Assembly: GCA_006176705.1 (NCBI GenBank)
Contig: QRFJ01004840.1
Span: forward strand, 1 to 64,000
Reading direction: 5' to 3'
Length of the DNA: 64,000 nucleotides
Origin: Cocos nucifera
Lineage: Eukaryota > Streptophyta > Magnoliopsida > Arecales > Arecaceae
Below are positions 33,410 through 46,730 of the stretch, piece by piece. A model generated the notes under the pieces. The model saw nothing but the letters and a program-made list of their open reading frames with translations, ran no database searches and had not been told where the DNA came from. How positions within the stretch are numbered: position 1 is the stretch's first letter; each line of letters starts with the position of its first letter. Position numbers and translations under genes: made by a program.

Positions 33410-35444
33410 TTGCTTCATGGTATCAAACTAGGTGGCACCAAAGACTCTACTTTGATCGATCTTGGCACCACCTAAGGATGTTGGAGAGGGGCTCTCTTTT
33501 GATTGGATCAAGTGATGTCATCCTACCAATCAGATTTAGATCTGATTGCAGGAATAGTTGTGATTGGCCAAGATGATGTGGCACTGCATGGCGTAGTAGG
33601 ATCTATATAAACCACATATGTGCCTAGGTTTAGAGAGTTTCTCTCCTTGCCCATGCCACATACCTATCTTCCTCTCTCCTTCATGCCTACCTCTGATCTT
33701 CTCTCTCCTCTCCATGCCCAAGAGGCTTTGGGCTTCAGTTTGGTGTGATTCAGCCAAGAGAAAGGCGACAAGAAAGGAAGAAGGTAGCACTACTACAAGA
33801 GATGACATTGGATTTTCAAAAGTTATTTTGAAGACCTTTAAGATAAGATCTAGATCTGATCTTTCGAGAAAAGATTGAGAAGGAGGAGATATTCAAATTC
33901 TATCCGAGTGGATATCGGTAGAGGCCAGACGATTGCGTGGCTACATCTAAAACCTCAAGCAATCAACAGGATCATCACAAGGTAATAAGATTATCCAAGA
34001 ACAAGGTATATAAATTAAATCTAATTTAATTTATTTTATTTTATTTTATTAGATCCATCAAATCAAATTTGAAAAGTATCAAATCTGATTTAGATATAGA
34101 AAAAAAAAATTTAAAATATTTCAGTTGGTCAAATCAGATTTAAACGAACCCGACCCAAGAAACAGGTTTTTCCCTTCAGCCCGAAGTCGTGGAATGGATC
34201 GTCCATGTCGACTTCGAGCAATGGACATGAGACACCCTCGGGATCTTTCTTGAGTTAACTATCTTGTCTTCTCTTTTTAACTTATCTATGTGTTCTTCGG
34301 TCGGTAGGACTAACTTTATTTTCTTGTAGATGGGCCTCCAGTTGATCACCAATATTAAGGCAATCAATCTACAAAAAGTCGAGGTAGTAAAGATCCTTGA
34401 GAATCAGAAGATCGAGATCGACCACCTCTTGAAAGAAAAGTCTATCGATGTCGATCATCTTCAGGAGGCGGTCCGAAGTGCTGAGCAGGCTTCGACTGAG
34501 GCAAAGGAGAAACTGAACCAGAGACAAAGAGGAGGAAGAAGGCAGAAGCCGATGTCATCATGATGCAAAAGCAGATCTTGGAAGCTAAAGACAAAGCTGT
34601 TGCAGACTTCAAGGTCTCCAAGAAGATGGAAGATATCAAGATCGACTTTACCAAGATAGCCTTCATCCAGGGGTCCGAACTGTGCCATGGAAAAGTGGCT
34701 AAGATGTTTCCCGAGCTTGACTTAGCTTTCTAAAAGGGTAGTCTTCTGATGATGAAATTGGTCCTTCTGCTGCAGCTACTAAGTTACCATCTACCAAACC
34801 TCCTGCTGCAACTTCTAGGCCTGCTTGAGAGCTTGAGACTACTGAAGCTGCACCAAGTTCGGCCATCGCTACCTATTCAGAGATTGGAGGCTTTTGATAA
34901 TTATACTTTTTCTTTATTTTTTTACTTTTTTCTATGCTCAAAATATTTTGATTAATGAAAGTGAATTTCTTTTTTCTACCATACCTTTATGTCATGGTGT
35001 TTTGTGTATTAATGCAGTCTCCAGTCGATGCCAAACCTCTGCCTTAAGGAATCCCCTTGAAGGTCTTTAATAGAAAATTAAAAAAAGAAGTTCATCAATT
35101 GAGTAAAAAACATAAAAAAATTGAGAATGAGCTTTAAAAGTCAAAAAAGAACTATATTGAGGCCGTTGTTGAAATTAATTGCCTTTATGAAGCGTGCAAG
35201 AATGATTTTAAGAAATATACTGAGAAGAAGAATAATTTGAAATAGGAGCTCAAACAGATCAAAAAGCATGCCAGCGAGAAGTCTGGGGCATTGATCGCAA
35301 AGATCAGCTCTCTTGAAGTCGAACCTAACATGGCCAAAGAGAAGATCCAACTATTAGAGGAGAGCTTGGCATGGTCCTCCAGTCGGGAAGAGTACGATTG
35401 GGATTGATTCAAAAGATTTTCCAAGCTCCAAGATGTGATGATTG

Positions 35445-37733
35445 TCCTAGATATGTGTGCCCTAGAATCCAGAATTGGCTGATACTTGTTATACACTTGT
35501 AAGGGCAAAATTATAATTTTGACTATAAATAATAAAATAGGTTATGTTATATTACAATGTGTATTTAGTGTCTGTGATATATCCCTTGAGTTAATGGCAA
35601 TGATAGTTCTTATTTTCAAGAGTTGAAAATTTAAGATAAGAATTTTCATTATTAACTCATAAAATGCTTCCGACCGTAGGATCATCATAAGGATGGTGAT
35701 TGATCCAGAAGGTTAGTGTACAATCGCTTCTTCATAGTAGATAAGTCTTGAGTCTACGGTGTAGAGACACTAGAGCAAAAGTACAGGCACTCGTTAGAAA
35801 ATGAGAGCACTAAGCGAGACCACCTCGAGAAGTCATTAGAAAGTCTTCCATCTCGTCAATGACTGGCTCGAAGCTACAGTTGTGTGTCTGGTTCTTTCAC
35901 CTGAGGTGCATCAGTAGTTCACCTTGAGGATGTTATAGTTTGACTATACCAAAGCTCGATTTCCTAGCCATTCGAAATCCTAAGGTGTATGTTGGCTATA
36001 GCATATTCATTGTAGGAATTGGATTGCACCAATAGAAAATCTATCTACCTCGGTAGATGGGGAGTAGCCCTATGATGATCATGAGAATCAAGTCCATAAG
36101 CCTATGGCCATGGCAGAGTAAAATGATAGAAAGAGTTTCTATTAAAGTTTTCATATTGGACTTGAATCGAATGATTAATCATATGACGGATATTAGGGTT
36201 TGATGAGATTACCTTAACCCTAATTGAATCAGAGCTCAAGATAGAAAAATTTAATCACACAAGTAACTACACTGAGAGGTTTATTTTTAGCTCTGATGGG
36301 TTGCCACCATAAGTTGCTAGGTGTCACTGGTGGATTTTGAGAGCAATTAGAATGATTTAGATGATCAATCATACTAGTTGTCTGAATCAGAAAAGTTTTG
36401 ATCCATCGAAAGGTGTTTCGATGATGTCGATGATAGAGATAATGACATAAAATTACCATATGGAATTGAACCTAACTGGGTCACACAAATAAGTGTTTCG
36501 ATCTAGATATCATTAATTGGACTAATTCAGTTCAATTGATTTGAATTAGATTCAATTAGGTTCAAGGAAATCGTGCTAGCACACGATCAAGCCTAATGTT
36601 CTCCTTTAATTATCATTAAAAGTTATCTCGACTGAGCCAAATATGTTTGGGCTCACTCAGGTACCTTTACATAGTCTGAATAGAATTTGTTCAGGTTAGA
36701 AATGGGTTGTCTTAATTTATGAGATGAATTTGAGATAGCACCTGCCATTTTTCGTCATCTGCTAAATCTTGTTTCGGACATTTGGTCAAACATTGACCTT
36801 TGACACTTAGACGTCTACCTATATGTCAAGCCATCATAAGAGAGAACTTTTGGACCAATATACCTACTAAAAGGTAGTTGGATAAGGGGTGCATGCCTAG
36901 GGAGGCATGCACCCATGGATAGTGACGCCTGGAGTCCCATACAGATGGGACTCCTGGTTGCTTCGGGGTTTCTACCTAGGTGGTGCCAAAGACTTATCTT
37001 TGATCAGTCTTGGCGCCATCTAAGGATGATTCAGAGGGGCACTCATCTGATTGGATCAGATGATGTCATCCCACCAATCAGATTTAGATCTGATTGCACA
37101 AAAGGCTATGATTGGTTAGGATGATGTGGCACTGCATGGCGCAGCAGGGTCTATATAAACCCTATTTGCGCCTAGGATTTGGATCTCTTGCCCATTGCCC
37201 ATGCCATAAGGCTGCTCCTCTCCCTCCTCCATGCCATCCTCAGGTCTTCTCTCTCCTATCCATGCCCTAGAATTTTTGGACTTCAGTTTACTGTGATCCA
37301 AGCAAGAGAAAGGTGACGAGAAAGGAAGAAGGCAGCACTGTTGTAAGAGACGACACCCGATCTTCAAAAGGAGTTTTGAAGATCTTTCAAATCAGATCTA
37401 GATCTGATATTTGGAGAACTGATAAAGAAGGAGAAGATCTCTAGATCCTACTCGAGTGGATACCGATAGAGGTCAGACACTTGCGTGGCTAGATCCAGAA
37501 CCTCAGGGAGACATCAGGATCATCATAGGATAATCTGATTACCTGCTACAAGGTAAAATTAACTTAGATTTAATTTATCCTTTATTTTTATTTTATTTTT
37601 TTATTAGATTAATAATATAAAATCTAAAAAGTCTCAAATATGATCTAGATTCATGAGAAAATTTTTTGAAATATCTCTCTTGATCCAATCAGATCTGAAC
37701 GAACCTGACCCAGAAAACTAGGTTTCCCCTTCA
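35445..37733 (+). repeat. 5' LTR of A3
   Basis: 2289 bp. The start TCCTAGATATGTGTGCCC has lost the TG end by substitution; the end is TTTCCCCTTCA. It contains the perfect 12-bp-arm hairpin at 36887-36914, the second hairpin near 36926-36956 with one mismatch, and a TATA box at 37152-37158. Confidence 0.87.
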
Positions 37734-37735
37734 AT

Positions 37736-37755
37736 TGGTATCAATGATAGGTTGC
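37736..37755 (+). other. Primer-binding site of A3 (degraded)
   Basis: TGGTATCAATGATAGGTTGC: the first eight bases fit the initiator-Met type, then several mismatches follow. Confidence 0.7.
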
Positions 37756-39590
37756 ATTAGATCTAATTTTAATTTATTTTAATCTAATAATTAGGTAATT
37801 TTAGAGGTCACATGAGATATGATTAGATCTAAAATCAAAAAAATTAAAATTTAAATAATTTGGATCTAAGTTGTACAAGATGCATGACTAGTTGTAGTAT
37901 AGAATTATTCTATACATAGTCTTGCATGATCATAATTTAATTTGATTAGTTATGATTTTTAGATCTATTTATTTATTATTTTTTGATGTTATAAATATTA
38001 TAATATGATCTAAAAAATAGAAAATAAAGTTATTTAATTTTTGGTTCATATGAGATATGATGAATGCATGTTAAGACTAGTTGTAGAATAGTTCTACATA
38101 ATTATCTAAAATAGAATTTATTTTGATATGATCAAATTAAATTTAACTTTTTAAATGATTATGAGATAATTTAGATCTAAAAATATGCATGATATGATAC
38201 ATGAAGATGTATGCAAAACATGTTTAAACATAGATAAATCTTATATATGAGATATATCATGTAGATCTGACTAGTTTTGTAGTTTTCATATTTCTGATTA
38301 AGGCATTCCCCTTGGCTGTCCGATCATAAGAATAAAGTAGGATTTAAATACCCTCTTCTCCTATTTGATGGGGTGTTCTTATGATGTGTAGGGGTGCTGC
38401 ACGTTCGGCCTTAATCAGAAACCTAAAACTTATTTTCTGCAAAATCCTAGATCCTAAAATCCTAGGATTTTATTTACATATTTTATTTGTGAACCCTAAG
38501 CTTAATTAAGAATTAAAATTATAAAATATGTTAAGTCTAAAATTAAGAAATTTTAGATCTAAGATATATTCATAAAATTGGGTTTGGACTTGGGTAGCTT
38601 AATTAGGTCTAGCGGTTGATCAAACCGAATCAAGAGTTGGTTAGATGGGATCAAGAGTGCTTAAATTGACTAGCCTAATAGGATTAAGTCTAGGTCAAGA
38701 TCGAATCATATGAGTGATCGATCAAGCTAAGACCTAATTAGGCTCAGTGGTTAGAATCTGGATTGTAGGCTAACCTGATTGGTTCTGGCTCAATAATTTG
38801 GTGTCTAAGGTAAGTCTGGCAGACACGACCGATTGATTTTTAATTAGGAGCTACTCGACTCTAATGCATTCTTCTCGAGTTAATGGCATATCCCTTACAT
38901 CAGTCTCACTTACTTAGCCATATTTGTCGATCCAGTCCTGATCTAAGGTGGTTAATAATCTGAGCTAACCCATGCCACTAGGTTAGTTATAATTGTTATG
39001 GCTATTGTAAGTCATGTTTAAAGAGACCTAAATCAAATCTTCCTAAGAAAAGATTAAGTCCGAGGTCTTCCACCATTGTAGATATACGGGTCCATCCTAG
39101 GGTTGATTATTCTTGGCTAGTCACAGTGATTCAGTTGCACCAAAAAGATGCAACCATATCTATTAGGCATTGGATGCTATCGGTTGGAGGAAAAATTGGG
39201 CTCAATATTTTGGATGCGGGGAGAGATCCAATTAAGAATCCAATCTATGCAAATGGTGGGTCTGACTTAACTAAGAAGTGGATCAATATTCTGGGCATGG
39301 TGAGATTCATAAATTAGAGATCAAGTTTGGGTGCACCATGATTAGAGAATCATTAGACAAGAGTTGTCCACTCATTGACTAACCTATCATCAATAACTGT
39401 TAGGTGATGTGATGAGTCAGTTGGTGAGACTGCACCATCCATTAGAAATTAATAATTATGGAGATTTTTGCATCTTTATAGAGGGAGTGTAAGAATCCGA
39501 GAAAATAGTGGGAGCTAATTTGTATAAAAATTAAACCCTTAAATAAATTGGTCAAGTCTTAATTACCATATCTAACTAAAAACTTTAACA
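37756..39590 (+). other. Untranslated leader of A3
   Basis: 1.8 kb, AT-rich, collinear with the leaders of A1 and A2. The conserved block near 39000-39320 contains a partly open frame (39126-39317). No protein family is recognised. Confidence 0.72.
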
Positions 39591-39599
39591 CTCTATAGG

Positions 39600-40528
39600 A
39601 AAATATCTGCGTCCAACCCACTAGGACGTATCCTGGACACCCATAGACTGACCGAACCCAATTATAAGGATTGACTCTAGAACTTCAAAATCATTTTGGA
39701 TTTTGAGAAGTTAACTCATGTATTAGACCAGGACCCCCCACCTTACCAGCTCATCCATCCACTGAATAGAGAGCATCTCTTGATAAGTAGATGGATGAAG
39801 ATAACAAGGCCAAATACTACATGTTAGGCTCAATGTCTGATGAGTTTCAGCCCCAACATGAAGATATCAAGACTGCCCACCAAATATTGGCTCACCTACA
39901 AGAGATGTTTGGTGAACAGAGTCGCGCAGCCAAATATCAGATCACTAAATGACTATTCAAGGCTAAAATGTGTGATGGACAGTCGATCCAAGATCATTGT
40001 CTGATGATGATCAAGGACTTGAAAGAGCTTAAGAAGCTCGGAGTGAAGTTGGACTTGGATTTGCAGAATGATATAATTCTGCAATCCTTGACTAATGCAT
40101 ATGGGTAGTTCATCATGAACTACCATATGCATAAACTTCAAAATACCCTAGCCGAGCTTATGAACATGCCGGTTACTGTTGTGCTTTCAATTAAAGATTT
40201 TAAAGGCTCAGTATTTGCTATGAAATGGACTTCTTCTAAGAAAACATCTTTTGAGAAGATGAAGAAGTCTGTGAAAAAGTAGAAGATGGAAGGAGAAAAG
40301 AAAAAGAAGGTAGAGCCAAAGAAGAAGGCTGCTGACAAGAAAAAATATTTTCATTGCAACACTGATGGCCAGTGAAAGCAGAACTGCCCTACATACCTGA
40401 CCATCCTAAAGAATAAGAAGGAGGTAGGTCCTTCTAGAGGTATGCTCATTATTAAATCTAACCTTATAATTTCTTCTGCATCCAGTTGGGTGCTTGACTC
40501 TGGTTCTAGTGCTTATTTTTGCACTTCC
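39600..40528 (+). pseudogene. gag and start of protease of A3
   Basis: The gag frame reads ISASNPLGRILDTHRLTEPNYKD, then after frameshifts near 39735 AKYYMLGSMSDEFQ, KTAHQILAHLQEMFGEQSRAAKYQITK, IQDHCLMMIKDLKEL and NDIILQSLTNAYG. The zinc knuckle (about 40345-40388) has Tyr for its first Cys, Gln for the His and a stop after it. The protease motif WVLDSGSSA (40487-40513) keeps D-S-G, the only copy here to do so. The frame is cut at 40528 by A4 and continues at 50914. Confidence 0.86.
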
Positions 40529-42814
40529 TAAAGGGAAATTCTGAATTTCTGGGGTAAGGTTCCTTTAAATCTGATTGGATCGAGAGGCATATTTCAAAAA
40601 TTTCTTCTTAAATTCTAATCAGATCTGACATTTTTTAGATCTGATTTTATGATTTGATAAATAAAAAAATTAAATTAAATTAAATCTAAATTAATTTTAC
40701 ATTGATTTTGGGTAATTTGATTATCCGTTGATGATCCTGCTAAAGCCCTAAGGTTCTGGATCTAGCCACGCATGTGCCTGGCCTCTACCGATATCCACTC
40801 AGACTGGATTTGAAGATCTTCTCCTTCTCTTTCTTTTCTTAAAAAAATCAGATTTGGATCAAATTTGGAGGATCTTTGAAACCCGTTTCGAAGATCAGCA
40901 GTTATCTCTGCAATAGTGATGCCTTCTTCCTTTCTCATCAGTCTTTTCTTGCTTGAATCACAGTAATATGAAGCCCAACTATCCTTGGGCGTGGAGAGGA
41001 GAGAGATGGGTTGAAGGTGGCATGGAGAAGGGAGAGGAACAGCATTAGGGCCTGGCTAGGAGAGGAGTCTCTAAAAAGTCGGTGCAGATCGGTCTTTATA
41101 TAGACCTTGCTGCACCATGCAGTGCCACATCACCCCAACCAATCACGTTGCTTCGTGCAATCAGATCTAAATCTGATTGGTGGGATGACATCACCTGATC
41201 CAATCAGATGAGAGTCCCACAGATTCATCCTTAGATGGTGCCTAAGATTGGTCAAAGTCTATAGATGAGGGTCACTTAATTTGAATCCAAGAAGCAACCT
41301 AGAGTTCCATTCGTATGGGACTCCAGGCATCCCTATCCATGGGCGCACGCCATCCTAGGCATGCGCCCCCTCCTTTCCAATTTCTAGGAAGGGGACAAGC
41401 CCCTATCTGCTCTCCAATAAGTGCATGTCACATGGGTAGATGTCCAAGGATCAAAGGTCAACGTTTGACCAAGGTCAAAGGACAAGAATTAGCAAGTGAT
41501 GAAAAATGGCAGGTATTGTCTCAAATTTATTACATAAATTAAGACAATCTTTTTCTGATCTAGACAAGCTCTAGTCAGACTAGGTAAAGGTACTTGAGTG
41601 AGCACAAACACATTTGGCTCAGTCGAGACAACTTTTAATGATAGAAAAGGAGAATGTTAGGTTCAATCGTGTGCTAGCACAATTTTCTTGAACCTAATTA
41701 AATCTAATTCAAATCAATTGAACTGGGTTAGTCCAATTGATGATATTTGGATCCAAATCCTTATTTGTATGATCTAGTTAGGTTCAGTTCTGTATGATAA
41801 TGGGATATGTCATGATCTCCATCATCGACATCATCGAAACTCCTTTTGATGGATCAAAACTCTTTTGATTCAGACAACTGGAATGATCGATCATCTAAAT
41901 CATTCTAATTGCTCCCAAAATCCACTAGTGATACCTAGCAGTGTATGGTGGCAATCCAACAAAACTAAAAATGAACCTCTCGATGTAGCTACTTGTGTGA
42001 TTAAGTTCTTCTATCTTGAGCCCTGATCAAATTAGGTTAAGGTGAACTCGTCAAACCCTAATTTCGATCATATGATTTAATCATTCGATTCAAGTCTGAT
42101 GTGAAGACCTTAATAGAAACTCTTTCTATTATTTCACTCTCTATCATGGCCATGGGCTTATGGACTTGATTCTCATGATCATCATAGGGCTGCTCCTCAT
42201 CCACCGAGGTAGATAGATTCCATCTTGGTGCAATCTAATTCCTACAATAAACATGCTATAGCCAACATACATCTCAGGGTTCCGAATGGCTAGGAGATCG
42301 AGTCATGGTGTAGTCAAACTATAACACCCTCAAGGTGAACTGCCAATGCACCTCAGATCAAAAAATCGGACACACCATTGCAGCTTCGAGTCATTCATCG
42401 ATGAGAAGGTAGACTTCCTAATGACTACTTGAGGTGGTCATGCTCAGTGCCCTCGTTCTCTAACGAGTACCTGTACTCTCACTCCGGTGTCTCTACACCA
42501 TAGACTCAAGACTCATCTACTATAAAGTAGCGATTGTACACTAACCTTCTGGATCAATCACCATCCTCATGATGATCCTACGGTCAGAAACATTTTATGA
42601 GTTAATAATGAAAATTCTTGTCTTTAATTTTTAACTCTTTGAAAATAAGAATTATCATTACCATTAACTCCAGGGATGTGTCACAGACACTAAATACGCA
42701 TATATGATAAAAAATAACCCATTTTATTATTTATATTTAAAATAATAATTTTGTCCCTAGAAGTGTATTACAAGTGTCAGCCAATTCTGGCTTTTAGGGC
42801 ACATATATCTAACA
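40529..42814 (-). repeat. 3' LTR of A4
   Basis: 2286 bp on the minus strand, starting TGTTAGATATATGTGCCC (at 42814) and ending TTTCCCTTTA (A for the final C-side base; consensus CCCTTCA). TATA box at 41102-41096 and a GTCAA/TTGAC cluster near 41457-41485. It differs from the A4 5' LTR by scattered substitutions, far fewer than from A1 or A3 LTRs. Confidence 0.87.
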
Positions 42815-42829
42815 AACTCCCACTCTCCC

Positions 42830-44560
42830 ACTTGACCTAAAGCTAATTGGTTACAAATCTATGTCCCATCTTCTCAAGGTCAGCTTCGATCTTCTACTGG
42901 CCCAACGGCTTTGTAAGCTGGTCCACCGCATTGTCTATAGAGTCGACTCTCTTGACATCGATGTAATCCTTCTCGAGGTAATCGTGGATGAGATGGTCTC
43001 ATCGCTCGATGTGCTTGGATTTCTGGTGAGACCTCGGCTCCTTAGCAAAGGCTATTATGCCATTATTGTCGCAGCATAGAGGAATGGTATCTGATGGCAT
43101 CACTTCGATCTCACAAACTTCTTGTACAAGAATGCCTCCTTTGTAGCTTCTGATGCAGCGGTGTATTCTATTTCCATGGTGGAATCTGCTATCACTATTT
43201 GCTTGAAACTTTTTCAACTGATAGCTCCACTATTGTACAAAAATAGACTTCGAGATGTCGACTTTCGATCATCTACATCAGACATAAAGTTCGAGTCTAT
43301 ATATCCCTAGACTTGGAGTTCTCCATTACCAAAGATCAACAACATATCCTTAGTTCTTCTCAAGTACTTAAGGATACATTTCACAGAAGTCTAGTGTTCT
43401 TCATCTGGATTCGAGTCATATCTACTCGTGACACTCACAGCATGGGCTATATCAGGTCGTGTACATAACATGGCATACATGAGGCTCCCTATTACTGAAG
43501 CATAAGAGATCTTGCTCATGCATTCTATTTCCTTAGGTGTGCTAGGGCACATCTGCTTGGAAAAATGAATGCCATGTCTGAAGGGTACTAAACCCCTCTT
43601 AGAGTTTTTCATGCTCAACCTCTTTAGCACTTCCTCTATGTACATCTTCTGTGAAAGTCCTAGCATCCTATTCAGTCTATCTCTATAGACCTTAATTCCC
43701 AGAATAAATGATTCTTCTCCTAGGTCTTTCATGGAGAATTCTTTAGATAACTACATTTTAACTATGGTCAACATGAGAATATCATTTCTAATAAGGAGGA
43801 TATCATCCACGTACAATACGAGAAAGACAACAACACTCCTACTGACCCTTTTGAAGATACATGTCTCCTCATTTTTGATGAAATCAAATATTTTGATTAC
43901 ATCATTAAAACGAGTATTCTAGCTCTGTAATGCTTGCTTATGTCCATATATGGACCTTTGCAGCTTGCATACATTGTGATCATCATCACTGGATGTGAAA
44001 CCTAGCGACTGTTGCATATAGATATCTTCCTCAAGATATTCATTTAAGAATGCCATTTTCATGTCTATTTGCCATATTTCATAATTGAAATAGGCTACAA
44101 CAGTAAGCAATATGCGGATGAATTTTAGCATAGCTACTGACAAAAAGATATCCTGATAGTAAATGCCTTCGTGCTGACTATAACCTTTTGCCATTAATCT
44201 AGCCTTGAATGTCTCCACATTCCCATCTGCACCAATTTTTCTCTTGTAGATCCATTTACACCCAATAGGTACTATACCTTCTAGTGAATCTATCATGATC
44301 TAGACTTGGTTTAAGCGCATCGAGTTCTAACTTCATTGCCTCTAACCATTTCTCGGAGTCGATATCTGATATCACCTCGTTATAGGTTTTTGGATTATCA
44401 CCATGAACCTCATTATCTACGAGGAATATTTTCTCTACTTTCTCTGAAATAGTACCTAAGTACCTCTTAGAGGGATGGAAAACTCTTTCCAAACTATGAG
44501 GTGGAGGAGGTAGTGACTGGATTGGCTTAACCTGATTTGGTTCCATTTGGTCCTTAGCTC
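42830..44560 (-). pseudogene. RNase H and reverse transcriptase of A4
   Basis: Minus strand. RT starts near 44546 (MEPNQVKPIQSLPPPPHSLER, then FLVDNEVHGDNPKTYNEVISDIDSEKWLEAMK). The fingers and palm lie in one frame at 44296-43919 (CKWIYKRKIGADGNVETFKARLMAKGYSQ, QIDMKMAFLNEYLEEDIYM). YVDD is intact at 43813-43802. The thumb to connection stretch (43732-43391) is open. RNase H (43320-42860) is broken by stops and a small deletion that removes the start of EIGVMPSD. Three or four frame breaks separate the blocks, so it is dead though relatively well kept. Confidence 0.87.
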
Positions 44561-44599
44561 ATTGCTCTTATGAGACTTTCTCATCGAGCTTGATCTGCT

Positions 44600-45905
44600 T
44601 TCCAATGCCGCTATCTTGAATAAACTATTTTTCAAGAAAGATGGCATGTCGACTCACAATCATATTGTGATCTTCTAGAATGTAGAAATAATATCCTAAT
44701 GACTCTTTAGGATATCTTATAAATCTAGCGCTAAAGGACCTAAAGTCTAACTTGTCCGCTTGTTGTCCTTTTACATGAGCCGGGCAACCCCAAATTCTGA
44801 GATGACTTAGACTTGGTTTCTTACCATGCCATATCTCAAAAGGTGTGGTAGGAATGATTTTAGAAGGAACCTTATTCAATAAGTATATTACAGTTAACAA
44901 ACAATATCTCCAAAAAAAATCAGGGAGGTCTGTGAGGCTCATCATGGATCGGACTATATCTAATAGGGTCTGGTTCCTCCGTTCTAAGATTCCATTGAGT
45001 TGAGGTGTTTTAGGTGGAGTCCATTGAGAGACTGCCATTTTTCTTAAGATAGTCCAAAAATTTTCAACTAAAGTCTTCACCTCCTCGATCTGATCGAAGA
45101 ACCTTAATGGATTTTCCAGTTTGCTTTTCTACTTCATGTCTGAATTCTTTGAACTTTTCAAAGGCTTCAGACTTGTGTCTCATAAGATACACATACCCAT
45201 ACCTAGATAAATCATTGGTAAAGGTTATGAAGTAGACTAAGTTGCCTCTAGCCGGCACATCAAATGGGCCGCACACATCAGTATGTACTAGGGCAAGAAG
45301 ATCTGTGGCCCTTTCTCCATGTCCTACAAAAGGGAGTTTAGTCATTTTGCCATGAAGACAAGATTCACAAATTGGATATATCTCAGAAGTCAATGGACTC
45401 AATAGCCCAATTTTCTTCAATTTGTTAATCCTATCTTCTGCTATATGATCTAATCTTAGGTGCCATAGATACCTATCATTAGGACTATCCCTAGGATGTT
45501 TTGATTTTATGGCATTCATATTTTGCTCAAAATTAAAAATAGATACATCAACATGTAACTGATAAAGATCGTTAATAAGGAAACCACTTGCAATTTAATT
45601 TCTTTCATAAAGAATGTTACAATGGTCCTTAAGAAAATTAATTACATAACCTTCTAATGCAAGGCAAGAAATAGAAATCAAATTCTTGCTTGCTGCAGGC
45701 ACATAATAATAGTCTTTTAATACTAAGTCTAGATCAGATGGTAGTCGAAGAGGATATGTTCTCATGGCCATGGCAGCAACTCTTGCTCAATTTTTGATGT
45801 GTAGGATCATCTCACCATCCCTCAACCTCCTGCTATCCTCAAGACCCTGCATAAAAGTGCACAAGTGAGCACTAGAATCAAAGTCAAGCACCCAACTGGA
45901 TGCAG
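44600..45905 (-). pseudogene. Protease and integrase of A4
   Basis: The protease motif reads WVLDFDSSAH (about 45895-45866): D-F-D in place of D-S-G. The integrase is almost continuous: 45519-45064 carries the zinc-binding region (YLWHLRLDHIAEDRI, CESCLHGKMTK) and the core with HTDVCGPFD, DLSRYGYVYLMRHKS and VLRSDRGGED. A one-base shift near 45066 leads to 45080-44625 with NGILERRNQTLLD (the catalytic Glu) and the SLSHLRIWGCPAH domain. All three acidic residues (D, D, E) are present, making this the best-preserved integrase here. Confidence 0.88.
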
Positions 45906-46730
45906 AAGAAATCATAAGGTTAGACTCAATAATGAGCATGCCTCCAGAAGGACTTGCCTCCTTCTTCTTTAGGGTGGCCAGATAAGTAGGGTAGTCTGCT
46001 TCTAATGGTCGTCATTGTTGCAATGAAAGCACTTTCCTTTGTCAGCGGCCTTCTTCTTTAGCTCTGTCTTTTTCTTCTTTCCTCCTTCCACCTTCTACTT
46101 TTTCACAAACTTCTTCTTCTTTTCAAAAGTCTTTCTCTTGGAGGAAGTCCGTTCCATTGTAAGCACTGAGCCTTTAGAACCTTTCATGAAAAGCTCAGCG
46201 GTAACCAGTATGTTCATAAGTTTGGCCAAGAAATTTTGAAGTTTATGCATATGATAGTTCATGATGAACTGCCCATACGCATCAGTCAAAGATTGTAGAA
46301 TTATATCATTTTGCAGATCCAAGTCCAACCTCACTCGGAGCATCTCAAGCTCTTCCAAATCCTTGATCATCATTAGATAATGATCTTGGACTGACTGCCC
46401 ATCATGCATCTTAGCCTTGAATAGTCATCAGTGACTTGATACTTGGCTGCGTGACTCTGTTCACCAAACATCTCCTGTAGGTGAGCCAACATTTGGTGAG
46501 CAGTCCTGATATCTTCATGTTGGCACTGAAGTTTATCAGACATCGAGCCCAATATGTAGTATCTGGCCTTATTGTCTTCATCTATCCACTTATCAGAGAC
46601 ACTCTCTGCTCAACGGATGGAAGAGCTGGTAAGGTGGGAGGGTTCTGATCTAATACATGAGTTAACTTCTCGGAACCCAAAATGATTTTGAAGTTTCAGA
46701 GCCATTTGGTCAGTCTATGGGTGTCCAAGA
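45906..46730 (-). pseudogene. gag of A4
   Basis: Minus strand. The best open part is 46409-46095 (QSVQDHYLMMIKDLEELEML, NDIILQSLTDAYGQFIMNYHMHK, Lys-rich tail). The zinc knuckle near 46040-45995 keeps its first two Cys (KCFHCN) but is shifted after the His region. The N-terminal half (46730-46430) has stops and a small deletion near 46425. Confidence 0.85.

Larger units (their letters stand above)
20257..34178 (+). mobile_element. A2: Angela-type Ty1/copia element (contains element B)
   Basis: Complete element: 5' LTR 20257-22468, primer site, leader, gag, protease-integrase, RT-RNaseH, 3' LTR 28135-28495 plus 32318-34178. Flanks are GCCCA (20252-20256) and GCCCG (34179-34183), a five-base duplication with one later change. 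Removing the insert and one flank copy leaves the T2 antisense frame open, so this is a clean single insertion. Without B it is about 10.1 kb. All genes are broken by stops. Confidence 0.9.
32318..34178 (+). repeat. 3' LTR of A2, second part
   Basis: It resumes at TCTACCTTCTCATCGATGACTGG and runs to AGGTTTTTCCCTTCA at 34178. It includes the W-box-like dyad at 33237-33251, two hairpins (33339-33409) and a TATA box at 33604-33610. A ~15-bp piece near 32380 (the GCATCG..AGTTCACC part of other LTRs) is missing. Confidence 0.87.
19120..34898 (+). pseudogene. T2 first antisense gene, gypsy-type transposon domain plus coiled coil (split)
   Basis: Exon 1 (19120-19823) carries the family domain: LEYESELFGPSD, YLYTEALRARFRLSIHPF, KHHPTAKDWWYLSFQFGKKG, SSIHN. 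It has in-frame stops at about 19234 and 19288. An intron with GT...AG ends spans 19824-19892. Exon 2 starts 19893 (MNQKELKRLSQELRAYKRK) and is cut at 20256 by A2, resuming at 34184 in the same frame (EVVEWIVHVDFEQW). Intron 34255-34329 has lost its donor (TT instead of GT) but keeps TTCTTGTAG. The last exon (34330-34898) is a Glu/Lys-rich coiled coil with one frameshift near 34535, ending MFPELDLAF and an acidic Ser/Pro-rich tail. Relatives are the antisense ORFs of Tat elements. Function unknown. Confidence 0.72.
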
